Assembly (NCBI RefSeq): GCF_019459225.1
Contig: NZ_JAIAZY010000017.1
Span: 1 to 64,000, forward strand
From: Bacillus sp. IITD106
GTDB lineage: Bacteria; Bacillota; Bacilli; Bacillales; Bacillaceae_C
Reading direction: 5' to 3'
Length of the DNA: 64,000 nucleotides
The notes beneath the pieces are model-generated. The model did no database searches, was not told where the DNA came from, and was given only the letters and a program-made list of their open reading frames with translations. Every line of letters begins with the position of its first letter. Position 1 is the first letter of the stretch. This document shows, piece by piece, positions 38,312 through 48,197 of the stretch. The translations under genes were made by a program, and so were the position numbers.

Positions 38312-39997
38312 ATGAAAAAACCTGCATGGCTTTTAATAAGCATGATGCTTGTACTTTCCATGTTCTTGGCTGCTTGTGGTGGCAACAATGCTGCTCCAAA
38401 CGACAATAACAAGGGAAATGAAGGTGGTTCTAAAGGTGGAAACACAGAAGAACAAGCACCAGAAGATGATAAGCCAGTTGATGGCGGAGATTTAATTATT
38501 GGGTCAAGTGGTAAGCCTTCCATTTTTAACCCACTATATTCTAATGACAGTGTTAGCTCTGACGTCGAAGCTCTTATTTTTGATAGCCTAATTGGTTCAG
38601 ACTTAGAGTTCAATCCTACTACAGATGATGCTATGGCTGAAAAAGTAGAGGAATCAGAAGACGGACTTACTTATACAGTTAAACTTCGTGAAGGAATTAA
38701 ATTCCATGACGGAGAGCCTTTAACTGCTGATGATGTTGTATTCACATATAATATTCCATTGAGTGAAGATTATGATGGTATTCGTGGAGATTACTTTGAA
38801 TCACTAGAAAGTGTAGAAAAAGTGGATGATCTTACAGTTAAATTCCATCTAAATAAAGTAGATGTTCAGTTCCCAAGTGTTGGACTAAGCTTCGGGATTC
38901 TTCCAGAACATCTCCTTAAAGATGTTCCAATCAAAGATCTTGGTGAAAATGAATTTAACACTAAAAAACCGATTGGATCAGGTCCATTTAAGTTCGTTGA
39001 ACATAAAGCAGGCGAATATGTAAAAGTGGAAGCATTTGATGACTATTATCAAGGTCGCCCACATTTGGATACTATTACAATGAAAATTGTTCCAGATCCA
39101 AACGCAATGTTAACTCAACTTCAAAACGGAGATATCGATTTCTGGTCTGGAGTACCTCAATCTGACGTTGAAACAGTTGAAAGTTTCGCAGATTCCATTG
39201 GAATCAAACTTGAGCATGGTCTTGCTCTTTCTTACACTTTCTTAGGTTATAACTTCCGTAATGACCTATTTAAAGATAAAGAAGTTCGTCAAGCCATTAC
39301 TCATGCAATTGATCGTCAACAAATTGTTGATGAAATCATGGACGGAAAAGGTCAAGTTGCCGACGTTCCTGAAAGTCCATTAAGCTGGGCTTACAATCCT
39401 GACGTACCTAAATTCGAATACGATGTTGAAAAAGCAAAGAAAATGCTTGCTGACGCAGGTTGGAAACCAGGTGCAGATGGCATCCTTGAAAAAGATGGAA
39501 AACGTTTCTCATTTGAAGTAAAAACAAACCAAGGTAACAAAACACGTGAAGACATAGCGGTTCTTCTTCAAAATCAATTGAAAGAAGTTGGTATTGAAGT
39601 AAAACCAAAAATTATGGAATTTAGTGCTTTGATTAAAGACATCAATCCTCCAAATAGGAACTATGAAGGACTTCTTCTTGGCTGGAGCTTAGCTACTGAT
39701 CCAGATCCTAGTGGTATTTTCCATACGAAAAATGCCGAAAATGGAAACAATATGGGTGCATACTCAAATCCTGAGTTAGATAAATTAATGGATCAACAGC
39801 TTCAAGAAAGAGACAAAGAAAAACGTAAAGAATTAATTGGAAAAATTCAAGCTGGAATTGCGGAAGATCAACCATATACCTTCCTTTACTACCCAGAAGA
39901 ATATCGTGCTATGCCGGCTAACCTTGAAGGTTATGAGTTCCATGCTAAAAACTATATCTACCATCCTCATAAATGGTGGTTAAAGCCAACTAAATAA
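38312..39997 (+). CDS. appA: Oligopeptide-binding lipoprotein AppA
   Basis: A 561-residue family 5 solute-binding lipoprotein. The signal LLISMMLVLSMFLAAC ends in a lipobox at Cys22; a Gly/Asn-rich linker follows, then the binding domain with GIKFHDGEPLTADDVVFTY and KEVRQAITHAIDRQ blocks. It captures oligopeptides outside the membrane. GGGGGG precedes the ATG. A strong hairpin follows the stop, before appB. Confidence 0.92.
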   Translation: MKKPAWLLISMMLVLSMFLAACGGNNAAPNDNNKGNEGGSKGGNTEEQAPEDDKPVDGGDLIIGSSGKPSIFNPLYSNDSVSSDVEALIFDSLIGSDLEFNPTTDDAMAEKVEESEDGLTYTVKLREGIKFHDGEPLTADDVVFTYNIPLSEDYDGIRGDYFESLESVEKVDDLTVKFHLNKVDVQFPSVGLSFGILPEHLLKDVPIKDLGENEFNTKKPIGSGPFKFVEHKAGEYVKVEAFDDYYQGRPHLDTITMKIVPDPNAMLTQLQNGDIDFWSGVPQSDVETVESFADSIGIKLEHGLALSYTFLGYNFRNDLFKDKEVRQAITHAIDRQQIVDEIMDGKGQVADVPESPLSWAYNPDVPKFEYDVEKAKKMLADAGWKPGADGILEKDGKRFSFEVKTNQGNKTREDIAVLLQNQLKEVGIEVKPKIMEFSALIKDINPPNRNYEGLLLGWSLATDPDPSGIFHTKNAENGNNMGAYSNPELDKLMDQQLQERDKEKRKELIGKIQAGIAEDQPYTFLYYPEEYRAMPANLEGYEFHAKNYIYHPHKWWLKPTK

Positions 39998-40011
39998 GAA
40001 ATCTTTATTTA

Positions 40012-40046
40012 AAAAAGGGGAAATGGATTGTCCGCTTCCCCTTTTT
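40012..40046 (+). terminator. Hairpin between appA and appB
   Basis: AAAAAGGGGAA (40012-40022) pairs with TTCCCCTTTTT (40036-40046). It may terminate part of the transcripts and so raise AppA over the permeases. Confidence 0.7.
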
Positions 40047-40136
40047 CCTTTGATTCTATTAACTCGAAAACTAATATACTGATGCTTCTTAGCAGTATAT
40101 ATAAGATAGATGATTCCATTGGAAGGAGAATAGGCA

Positions 40137-41087
40137 ATGATTACCTATATTATTCGTCGAACGCTGATGGCCATTCCGTTATTGCTCGGAATCTCAATTT
40201 TATCATTTGCCATTATTCAATTAGCACCGGGAGACCCTACAACATTAATGATGGATCCAAATTTGAAACCTGAAGACCAATTAAAGTTTCGGGAAAAATA
40301 CGGCTTAGACGATCCTATTCCTAAACAATACGTTATTTGGCTTGGTAAAATGGCCAAAGGCGATTTCGGCACTTCTATTATTGAACGTGGGGTTCCCGTC
40401 AGCGACATGATTATGGCCCGTTTACCAAATACATTATTACTCATGGGTGTATCCACTATATTTGCACTCCTCGTTGCCATACCTCTGGGAATATATTCTT
40501 CCATGAGGCCATATACCATAGGAGATTATACTGTTACGGTCGGTACGTTTCTCGGTGTAGCTACTCCAAATTTTTGGCTTGGCATAATGATGATTATCTT
40601 TTTTGGATTAATACTTAAATGGTTTCCAACCGGTGGGGTATCCACTCTTAACGCTCCATTCAGCATATGGGATAGAATTCACCATTTAATTATGCCCGCC
40701 TTTGTATTGGCTGTTTCTGATATGGCTGCTTTAACACGTTATACACGTTCTAGTATGCTCGATGTTCTAAAACAAGATTACATTCGGACTGCTAAATCCA
40801 AAGGTTTTAAAGAAAGAAAAGTGGTTTTAAAGCACGGACTTCGAAACGGTTTAATCCCTATCATTACCATTTTTGGCCTTATGATTCCATCTTTTATTAG
40901 TGGAGCAGCCATCACAGAAAATGTATTTAGTTGGCCGGGTCTTGGTCGTTTGTTTGTAGAATCAGCATTTACCCGCGATTACCCCGTTATCATGGCTCTT
41001 ACAATGATTTCTGCAGTTTTTGTTGTAATCGGAAATTTAGTAGCGGATATTCTTTATGCCATCTTTGATCCGCGAATTGAGTATTAG
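40137..41087 (+). CDS. appB: Oligopeptide ABC transporter permease AppB
   Basis: A 316-residue permease, the same length as B. subtilis AppB, with about six membrane segments, the N-terminal [18 protein letters not shown] typical of the DppB/OppB family and the ATPase-contact loop [37 protein letters not shown] lies before the ATG. It forms the channel with AppC. Confidence 0.93.
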   Translation: MITYIIRRTLMAIPLLLGISILSFAIIQLAPGDPTTLMMDPNLKPEDQLKFREKYGLDDPIPKQYVIWLGKMAKGDFGTSIIERGVPVSDMIMARLPNTLLLMGVSTIFALLVAIPLGIYSSMRPYTIGDYTVTVGTFLGVATPNFWLGIMMIIFFGLILKWFPTGGVSTLNAPFSIWDRIHHLIMPAFVLAVSDMAALTRYTRSSMLDVLKQDYIRTAKSKGFKERKVVLKHGLRNGLIPIITIFGLMIPSFISGAAITENVFSWPGLGRLFVESAFTRDYPVIMALTMISAVFVVIGNLVADILYAIFDPRIEY

Positions 41088-41100
41088 GGAGGGATTTAAT

Positions 41101-42000
41101 ATGTCAACAAATTCTACTGTAGATGAACTCGAATTAAATCCCGTACCACAAAAGCCTGACACGTTAACAAGAATATTTTTTCGTAAGTTTTTCAAAAATA
41201 AGCTGGCGGTAATCGGCGCAATTATTTTAATAATTATTATACTGATGGCGGTTTTTGCTAATTGGATTGCTCCACATGATCATGAATTAGTTAAAATGGG
41301 TGATAAGCTAAAAGCTCCCGGTAAAGAGTATTGGCTTGGTACGGATCGCTTCGGACGTGACATCTTTTCTCGTCTCCTTTTCGGAGGGAGAATTTCCTTG
41401 CTGGTCGCTTTTGGTTCAGTTGCTGGTGCCTTGGTTATTGGAACAACAATTGGTGCGCTTGCCGGCTATTATGGCGGTATAATTGATGCTATTCTTATGA
41501 GATTTGTCGATATCGTTATTTCGATTCCAAATTTATTTTTACTCATAACAATCGTTACGATTTTCGAGCCTGGTTGGGATAAGTTGATTATCGTTTTTGC
41601 TTTAACTTCATGGACTAGCACTGCGAGATTAGTTCGTGGGGAATTTTTATCATTAAGGACCCGAGAATTTGTCCTTGCTTCCAGGACGATAGGTACGAGA
41701 GCATCAAAAATTATTTTTGCCCACATTTTACCAAATGCTTTGGGACCGATTATCGTAGCAGCGACTCTATTAGTCGGTGGAGTTATTCTTTCTGAAGCAG
41801 CTTTGAGCTATCTTGGATTAGGGATTCAACCTCCCACTCCAAGCTGGGGCAACATGCTTCAAGATGCACAAAACTATACCGTACTATTAAAAGCACCCTG
41901 GTATCCATTCTTTCCTGGTGTACTCATATTAATTACCGTTTTATGTTTTAATTTCGTTGGTGACGGGTTACGTGATGCCTTAGATCCTAAAGGTGATTGA
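41101..42000 (+). CDS. appC: Oligopeptide ABC transporter permease AppC
   Basis: A 299-residue DppC/OppC-type permease: an N-terminal cytoplasmic tail, about six membrane segments, [22 protein letters not shown] and the contact loop [24 protein letters not shown]. The ATG at 41101 directly follows GGAGGG at proper spacing; the frame is open 15 codons further up inside appB but without support. A bidirectional terminator closes the operon. Confidence 0.93.
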   Translation: MSTNSTVDELELNPVPQKPDTLTRIFFRKFFKNKLAVIGAIILIIIILMAVFANWIAPHDHELVKMGDKLKAPGKEYWLGTDRFGRDIFSRLLFGGRISLLVAFGSVAGALVIGTTIGALAGYYGGIIDAILMRFVDIVISIPNLFLLITIVTIFEPGWDKLIIVFALTSWTSTARLVRGEFLSLRTREFVLASRTIGTRASKIIFAHILPNALGPIIVAATLLVGGVILSEAALSYLGLGIQPPTPSWGNMLQDAQNYTVLLKAPWYPFFPGVLILITVLCFNFVGDGLRDALDPKGD

Positions 42001-42005
42001 TTTTT

Positions 42006-42046
42006 AAAAAGCCCTATTGGAATGATTCCAATAGGGCTTTTTGTTT
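42006..42046. terminator. Bidirectional terminator between appC and the ABC exporter
   Basis: AAAAAGCCCTATTGGAA and TTCCAATAGGGCTTTTT form a 17-bp perfect stem around a TGA-size loop, with TTTTT tails on both sides. Confidence 0.93.
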
Positions 42047-43891
42047 TTATCCAGCACTTGCCTCTGAAAATTGACTCCTATATAAATCCGCATAAAATCC
42101 ATTCTGGCTTAGCAATTCTTCATGCGAGCCTTTCTCAATAATATCTCCTTCATTCATGACTAAAATAATGTCGGCATCGCGAATCGTAGAAAGTCTGTGA
42201 GCAATGACAAAGCTCGTTCGTCCAATCATAAGTTCGTTCATCGCAAGTTGAATATTCATTTCTGTTCTCGTATCGACACTACTTGTCGCTTCATCTAAGA
42301 TAAGAATTTTAGGGTTCGCTAAAATGGCTCTAGCAATCGTTATTAATTGACGCTGCCCTTGAGATATATTGGAAGCATCCTCTGTTAGAACCGTATTATA
42401 CCCATCTGGCAATGTTCGAATAAAATCGTCTGCATAAGCGCTTTTTGCTGCTTGGATAATCTCTTCATCCGTTGCTTTCTCACGTCCATACGCAATATTG
42501 TCGCGGATCGTGCCATTGAAAAGCCATGTGTCCTGCAACACCATTGCAAACAACGACCTTACTTGTTCTCGTGTCAATTCTCGAAGACTAATATGATCAA
42601 TCATTATATTACCGTTATCAATCTCGTAAAATTTCATGAGCAAATTGATGATTGTCGTTTTTCCGGCTCCAGTAGGTCCGACAATAGCGATTGTTTGCCC
42701 AGATTTTACGTCTAAAGACAAATCCTTAATGACTGGCTTTTCTTTGTCATATCCAAATCGAACATGATTAAAGGATATTTTTCCTTCTAGTTGATCCAAG
42801 TTAACTGCTGCAGGTTCTTCTACCCTCTCTTCTTCCTCATCCAACAATGCAAACACCCTCTCTGCTGAAGCAAGAGCTGTTTGAATCATATTGGCAATTC
42901 CAGCAGCCTGAGCCATCGGCTGTGATAATTGCTGTGTATACTGAATAAATGCTTGAACATCCCCTAAAAAGATGCTTCTATTTAAGACGAGAATACCTCC
43001 AGCAATACTGACAAACACATACCCGATATTTCCAACAAACGTCATTAACGGCATCATGATTCCACTAATAAACTGTGCTTTCCATCCAGACTCGTATAAT
43101 CTTTCATTCATTTCGTCAAATTTTTCAATCGATGCTTTTTCTTTGCCAAATGCCTTTACAACTTGATGGCCCGAAAACATTTCTTCTATATGGCCATTGA
43201 CATTACCTAGTTCCTTTTGCTGATTCACAAAATGCTTTTGTGAGAAAGAAGCGATAAAGCGGATCGCAAACGCACTTAATGGTAAGGTCACAAGCGCTAC
43301 CAACGTTAGTAAAGGACTAATGACAAGCATCATGACAATTGTTCCGATAATCATGATTGCCGATGTAATTAATTGTGATACTGCTTGTTGAATAGAGTTA
43401 TTGATATTATCGATATCATTGATAACTCGGCTGAGTACGTCCCCATGTGGATGCTGATCGTAATAACGCAAAGGGAGCTTCGTCAACTTCTCATTCACAG
43501 CTTGGCGAAGTTCAGCAGTTGTCTTCTGTGAAACACCCGCCATAATGTATTGCTGCAAATAGGCAAATAGAGCAGATAATGCGTATAGTCCAATTAAAAT
43601 TAATAGTAACCAGCTTAAAAACGGAAAATCGATTCCAATACCTTTTGTAATACTCTCAAATATAGACGTTGTTGCATTTCCGAGTAATTTTGGGCTTATG
43701 ACATTAAATAGTGTAGAAAATATAGCTGTAATCGCCACTAATAATAATTGATATTTCCTAGGTTTTAAGTACCCTACTAGGCGCTTTAACGTCTTTTTAA
43801 ATTCCTTTGGTTTTTCACCGGGCATCATATGCGGTGGACCACCACCATGTCTTTTAGGAGGTGACATTCTTCTTTGATTATGGTTGCTCAT
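42047..43891 (-). CDS. Heterodimeric ABC exporter, subunit with canonical catalytic motifs (YfiC-like)
   Basis: A 614-residue fused permease-ATPase of the MsbA/multidrug type. A His/Pro/Gly-rich N-terminal tail (about 1-30) precedes six membrane helices, then the ATPase: Walker A GPTGAGKTT, signature ISQGQRQ, Walker B ILILDEATSSVD with the catalytic Glu, and the switch His in AHRLSTI. The start overlaps the partner gene by four bases. Length and tail resemble B. subtilis YfiC. The cargo is unknown. Confidence 0.85.
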   Translation of the reverse strand: MSNHNQRRMSPPKRHGGGPPHMMPGEKPKEFKKTLKRLVGYLKPRKYQLLLVAITAIFSTLFNVISPKLLGNATTSIFESITKGIGIDFPFLSWLLLILIGLYALSALFAYLQQYIMAGVSQKTTAELRQAVNEKLTKLPLRYYDQHPHGDVLSRVINDIDNINNSIQQAVSQLITSAIMIIGTIVMMLVISPLLTLVALVTLPLSAFAIRFIASFSQKHFVNQQKELGNVNGHIEEMFSGHQVVKAFGKEKASIEKFDEMNERLYESGWKAQFISGIMMPLMTFVGNIGYVFVSIAGGILVLNRSIFLGDVQAFIQYTQQLSQPMAQAAGIANMIQTALASAERVFALLDEEEERVEEPAAVNLDQLEGKISFNHVRFGYDKEKPVIKDLSLDVKSGQTIAIVGPTGAGKTTIINLLMKFYEIDNGNIMIDHISLRELTREQVRSLFAMVLQDTWLFNGTIRDNIAYGREKATDEEIIQAAKSAYADDFIRTLPDGYNTVLTEDASNISQGQRQLITIARAILANPKILILDEATSSVDTRTEMNIQLAMNELMIGRTSFVIAHRLSTIRDADIILVMNEGDIIEKGSHEELLSQNGFYADLYRSQFSEASAG

Positions 43892-45606
43892 GCGCCCTCC
43901 TCCTCTGTACGTTGGGATGAAACAATTTCTTGATAGATTTTATTATCTGCAAGTAATTCACGATGTGTTCCGATTCCTGCTATCTTGCCTTCATTTAAGA
44001 CAATAATTTGATCGGCGTTAATAACTGTACTGACACGTTGCGCAACTAAAATAATCGTTGCATCCTCCGTGACCTTCTTTAAAGCCGCTCTTAATTTTGC
44101 ATCTGTCTTATAATCCAAAGCAGAAAAGCTGTCATCAAATAGATAAATTTCCGGCTTTCTAATAATGGCTCTCGCTATAGAAAGACGTTGTTTTTGTCCC
44201 CCTGATAAATTTGCTCCAGCCTGTTCAATATTTGCTTGAATGCCCTCTTCTTTTTCCATGACAAAATCGATGGCCTGAGCAGTTTTAAGAGCATCTATAA
44301 TCTCTTCTTCGTTCGCATCTTCTTTTCCATATTGAAGATTATCCGTAATGGTCCCACTAAATAATGAAGCTTGCTGTGGAACATAACCTATTTTGTTTCT
44401 AAGCTCTTGCTGCGTCATTTCTTTTACATTTATCCCATCAATCAATACAGCCCCGTCTTCGACATCGTAAAAACGGGCAATTAATTTGATGAGAGTAGAC
44501 TTTCCTGATCCAGTACTACCTATAATGGCCGTAGTTTCTCCTGGTTGTGCCTTAAACGTTATATTTTCAAGTACTGGTTTTTCAGCACCTTCGTAACGAA
44601 AAGTAACATTTTTGAATTCAACATACCCTCTCAATTTCGCTATTTCCTTTGGTTTTTCTGGATCAACTATTTCCGCTTCCATATTTAATACTTCGTTAAT
44701 CCTTTTAACTGATGCTTGGGCGCGAGGAATCATAATAAATCCCATCGATAGCATGATTAAAGAAATTAATATCATCATCGCATATTGTAAAAAAGCCATT
44801 AAATTTCCGACTTGCAATAAGCCATTATCTATACGGATAGCGCCAAACCAAACGATGGCAATGCTCGTAAAGTTCATGACAATCATCATGACTGGAAAGA
44901 TAAGTGCCATTAGCTTATTGACTTTAATACCTGTATCCCGGAAGTCTTCATTAGCTGTATTAAAACGATTTTTTTCAAAATTTACTTTATTAAAAGCACG
45001 AACGACACGTATTCCAGTTAGATTCTCCCGGACGATAAGATTTAGACGATCCGTCTTTTTTTGTAAAGACACAAACAATGGGATTGCTTTTCTTGAAATA
45101 ACAAAGATAAGTAATGCCAGAATCGGCAAGGCAGCCAAAAAGATGAGTGATAAGCCTGGATCTCTCGTGACTGCAAGAATGATACCACCAACCAGCATTA
45201 ATGGTGCACGGGTCATCATACGCAAAACCATATTCAAAACATCCTGCACTTGCTTAATATCATTCGTCGTTCTTGTGATTAATGAAGCTGTTCCGATCTT
45301 TTCAAATGCTTGTAAAGAAAAGCTCTCGACATGTACAAATAAGCTCCTTCTTACATCTTTACCAAACCCAAGTGCCACTCGAGAGGCAAAAAAAGATACT
45401 CCTACTGTAAGAAAAACAGCAGCTAATGCACAGAGAATCATATAAATTCCGGTTTTTATTATGTACGAGATGTCACCGTTTACAATACCAATATCAACAA
45501 CATTCGCCATCAACGTAGGCAATAATAACTCTAGTAAAATTGCACCAAGCGTCAATATGATAACAGCACATATTTGCCACGTATAAGGCTTTAATGTCTT
45601 TAGCAT
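43888..45606 (-). CDS. Heterodimeric ABC exporter, subunit with degenerate ATP site (YfiB-like)
   Basis: A 572-residue permease-ATPase half-transporter. Walker A is GSTGSGKST and the signature LSGGQKQR, but Walker B reads IYLFDDSFSALD with Asp in place of the catalytic Glu, and the switch loop is AQRVSTV with Gln in place of His. This asymmetric pattern is known for heterodimeric exporters with one degenerate site. The ATG at 45606, reached from AAGGAAGTGA, fits better than the GTG at 45618 next to it. Likely partner of the gene that overlaps its end. Confidence 0.86.
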   Translation of the reverse strand: MLKTLKPYTWQICAVIILTLGAILLELLLPTLMANVVDIGIVNGDISYIIKTGIYMILCALAAVFLTVGVSFFASRVALGFGKDVRRSLFVHVESFSLQAFEKIGTASLITRTTNDIKQVQDVLNMVLRMMTRAPLMLVGGIILAVTRDPGLSLIFLAALPILALLIFVISRKAIPLFVSLQKKTDRLNLIVRENLTGIRVVRAFNKVNFEKNRFNTANEDFRDTGIKVNKLMALIFPVMMIVMNFTSIAIVWFGAIRIDNGLLQVGNLMAFLQYAMMILISLIMLSMGFIMIPRAQASVKRINEVLNMEAEIVDPEKPKEIAKLRGYVEFKNVTFRYEGAEKPVLENITFKAQPGETTAIIGSTGSGKSTLIKLIARFYDVEDGAVLIDGINVKEMTQQELRNKIGYVPQQASLFSGTITDNLQYGKEDANEEEIIDALKTAQAIDFVMEKEEGIQANIEQAGANLSGGQKQRLSIARAIIRKPEIYLFDDSFSALDYKTDAKLRAALKKVTEDATIILVAQRVSTVINADQIIVLNEGKIAGIGTHRELLADNKIYQEIVSSQRTEEEGA

Positions 45607-45688
45607 GTTATAAATCACTTCCTTAAAACTAGGATAATTCTATCCTATTGGTTAACCATCTGCGAGTCAATCATTAAATTAAAGCATT

Positions 45689-45725
45689 AAAAAATGGACT
45701 CTCTAATCATGAGAATCCATTTTTT
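45689..45725 (-). terminator. Terminator after the CarD-like gene
   Basis: AAAAAATGGACTCTC (45689-45703) and GAGAATCCATTTTTT (45711-45725) pair with one mismatch, giving an A/T-flanked stem directly after the stop. Confidence 0.85.
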
Positions 45726-45728
45726 ATC

Positions 45729-46196
45729 CTAAATAACCAACATATTTGCAGCTTGTGTCTCGCTAATGTCTTTAATGATGCTTATTTCACTAATTAGTAT
45801 TTTTGATGCATCATTTAGCATTTGTTTTTCACTTGAGTTAAGCACCTTATCTTTTTGGAGATGTAAAAGATCCCGGACAACCTCGGCACTATCGATCATA
45901 TCTCCGGTTTTTAACTTATCCATATTTTGTTTGTATCTTTCCTTCCACGGAAGACCGCTGCTCAGTTCTTCGTTATGGAAATTAAAAAGAATGTTTTTCA
46001 CCGTTTTCTTATCAACCACTAATCTTAAACCTGCCGTTTCGATTGATTGCTTAGGTATCATAACATTCATATTACTGATGGGAATAGATATGACATAATA
46101 ATTTCGTCGTTCCCCGAGTATTTCTTTTTCTTCAATGGCTTTGATGACACCTGCTCCATGCATAGGATAAAAAACTTTATCGCCAATTTGAAACAA
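45729..46196 (-). CDS. ydeB: CarD-family transcriptional regulator (YdeB type)
   Basis: A 155-residue protein with an N-terminal CarD/TRCF RNA-polymerase-interacting Tudor-like domain (FQIGDKVFYPMHGAGVIKAIEEKE) and an all-helical C-terminal domain (about 75-155). CarD-type proteins bind the beta subunit and stabilise open complexes at promoters. The start is TTG at 46196 after AGGAG. It is a single-gene unit, and I recall its closest relative as YdeB of B. subtilis. Confidence 0.83.
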   Translation of the reverse strand: MFQIGDKVFYPMHGAGVIKAIEEKEILGERRNYYVISIPISNMNVMIPKQSIETAGLRLVVDKKTVKNILFNFHNEELSSGLPWKERYKQNMDKLKTGDMIDSAEVVRDLLHLQKDKVLNSSEKQMLNDASKILISEISIIKDISETQAANMLVI

Positions 46197-46377
46197 TTCA
46201 TCACTCCTAAATTTTCTATATATTTAGGATATCACTCTATCTTAAATTAGTCAAATATATAAATATAACATCCATTATTGTGTTCAGTCAATATATTTTT
46301 GATGACTTTTTAAAATTTTTCATAAAAAAATCATAAGAAGAGAACCTTGGTATTGCACCAAGATTCTCTAGAAAAAA

Positions 46378-47259
46378 CTATCCTTTTATACCAGTCAACG
46401 CTACCCCTTCGATGATTTGTTTCTGCGCAATGATGTAAATGATTAAGACAGGGATAATGGAAATCGTTGAACCAGCCATCATTAATGCCCAGTCTGTTAC
46501 ATATAGCCCTTTAAAATAGTTTAATAATAAAGGAACTGTGTACAGTTCTGGTGTTGTTAAATAAATCAATGGTTCCAAGAAGTTATTCCAGGATCCCATA
46601 AAAATGAAAATTCCAACGGCAGCTAAGGCCGGTCTGACTAATGGAAGAATAACACTCCAATAAATTCTGATCGGACTCGCCCCATCCATCACTGCCGCTT
46701 CTTCCAATTCATTCGGAATTCCCATGATAAATTGTCTCAATAGAAATACAGCAAATGCGTTAAATAATGCTCCTGGCACAATTAGTGGTAAATGAGTATC
46801 GAGCCAGCCGATTGAATCCATAATCATAAATGTAGGAATCATTGTAACTTGCTTCGGAATCATCATCGTTGCCAAAAAGAAAATGAAAAGTAAATTTGAT
46901 CCCTTGAAGCGGATTTTTGCAAATGCATATGCAGCCATGGATCCAGTAAATAATTGGAAACCTACTACTAAAATAGTAATATAAAAACTATTCCAATAGG
47001 CCAGTCCAAATGGCATTGCCTGTAATGATGCAGGGTAATTCGACCATACGAACGGCTTCGGGATGAACTCTGGAGGAACAATGAAAATTTGTGATATATC
47101 TTTTAACGAGCTGCTAATTGTCCACAAAAAAGGAAAAACCATAATAGCGGAAGCAATGATTAAACCTACATGGGCAAGAAGAGTGGAAAACTTAAATTTA
47201 TATTTCTTTTTCTGAACGGTCACTGGACGTTTATTCATTTCAACTGTACTAGCCTTCAT
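46378..47259 (-). CDS. melC: Sugar ABC transporter permease, MalG type (MelC/AmyC-like)
   Basis: A 293-residue permease with six membrane segments and the ATPase-contact loop ELEEAAVMDGASPIRIYWSVILPLVRPA. It follows melD with an 11-base overlap and is the last gene of the regulator-binding protein-permease operon; no ATPase is encoded here, so a shared MsmX-type ATPase from elsewhere should energise it. A gene set of this order plus melA is the raffinose/melibiose importer in B. subtilis. Confidence 0.82.
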   Translation of the reverse strand: MKASTVEMNKRPVTVQKKKYKFKFSTLLAHVGLIIASAIMVFPFLWTISSSLKDISQIFIVPPEFIPKPFVWSNYPASLQAMPFGLAYWNSFYITILVVGFQLFTGSMAAYAFAKIRFKGSNLLFIFFLATMMIPKQVTMIPTFMIMDSIGWLDTHLPLIVPGALFNAFAVFLLRQFIMGIPNELEEAAVMDGASPIRIYWSVILPLVRPALAAVGIFIFMGSWNNFLEPLIYLTTPELYTVPLLLNYFKGLYVTDWALMMAGSTISIIPVLIIYIIAQKQIIEGVALTGIKG

Positions 47260-48118
47260 AATGAACCCACCTTTTTGAAACCTTAAATTGAATGAGTGTA
47301 AAGATTAAGATGATGACAAATAATATCATTGCCACCGCAGAACTTTCTCCCCATTTAAAATTTTTAAAGCCGGTTTCATATACGTGATATACAAGTGTGT
47401 AGCTCGCTTTTGCCGGCCCCCCACTTGTCATAACAAAGGCTTGGTCGAAAACTTGAAAAGATCCAATTATGGACATAATTGAAACGAAAAAGGTAGTTGG
47501 TGAAATAAGCGGTAACGTAATATGTTTAAACTTTTGAAACTTAGAGGCGCCATCAATTTCTGCTGCTTCATAGTAGCTATTTGAAACCCCTTGCAGTCCC
47601 GCAAGAAAAATAACCATATTATACCCAACCTGCCACCAAATACTTAGCATTGCGATTGAAATCATGACTACTCTCGTATCTGTCAGCCATTGTGGCCCTT
47701 CAATTCCAATATAACCGAGAAATTGATTTAAAATTCCAAAGTCACCATTTAATATCCACATCCAAATGACACCAATTGATACGGAACTTGTGACAACTGG
47801 CATAAAGAAGAAAACCCGATACAATTCCTTACCTTTAATTCTATTTAAAGCAAGAGCAAGTAGGAGTGATAATGCTACACCAACTGGAACCGTAAGGATT
47901 GTATATAGTGTTGTATTCCATAAAGCTTTCCAAAACACTGGATTTTGAAACTGTCCAATAAAATTACCTAATCCTACAAATGTTTTAGCTCCAAATCCAT
48001 CCCATTTCATAAAACTTAAAACAAGTGCAAAGCCAAGCGGAATAACAGAAAATGCAAGAAGACCTATTAATTGCGGCGTTAAAAAGAAATAACCCCAAAA
48101 ATTATTATGCTTCCTCAT
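47249..48118 (-). CDS. melD: Sugar ABC transporter permease, MalF type (MelD/AmyD-like)
   Basis: A 289-residue permease with six membrane segments and the contact loop NSYYEAAEIDGASKFQKFKHITLPLISPT. It pairs with MelC. GAGGGTGAG precedes the ATG. It is separated from the binding-protein gene by 79 bases with a long perfect hairpin. Confidence 0.82.
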   Translation of the reverse strand: MRKHNNFWGYFFLTPQLIGLLAFSVIPLGFALVLSFMKWDGFGAKTFVGLGNFIGQFQNPVFWKALWNTTLYTILTVPVGVALSLLLALALNRIKGKELYRVFFFMPVVTSSVSIGVIWMWILNGDFGILNQFLGYIGIEGPQWLTDTRVVMISIAMLSIWWQVGYNMVIFLAGLQGVSNSYYEAAEIDGASKFQKFKHITLPLISPTTFFVSIMSIIGSFQVFDQAFVMTSGGPAKASYTLVYHVYETGFKNFKWGESSAVAMILFVIILIFTLIQFKVSKRWVHYEG

Positions 48119-48138
48119 GAACTCACCCTCTCAAACTA

Positions 48139-48172
48139 TTGAAAGAAAGGGTAATTTCCCCCTTTCTTTCAA
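48139..48172 (-). terminator. Hairpin between the binding protein and melD
   Basis: TTGAAAGAAAGGG (48139-48151) and CCCTTTCTTTCAA (48160-48172) form a perfect 13-bp stem. No T run follows, so it more likely protects the upstream message than fully terminates. Confidence 0.7.
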
Positions 48173-48197
48173 TTCATTATCTTGATGTTTATAACTT

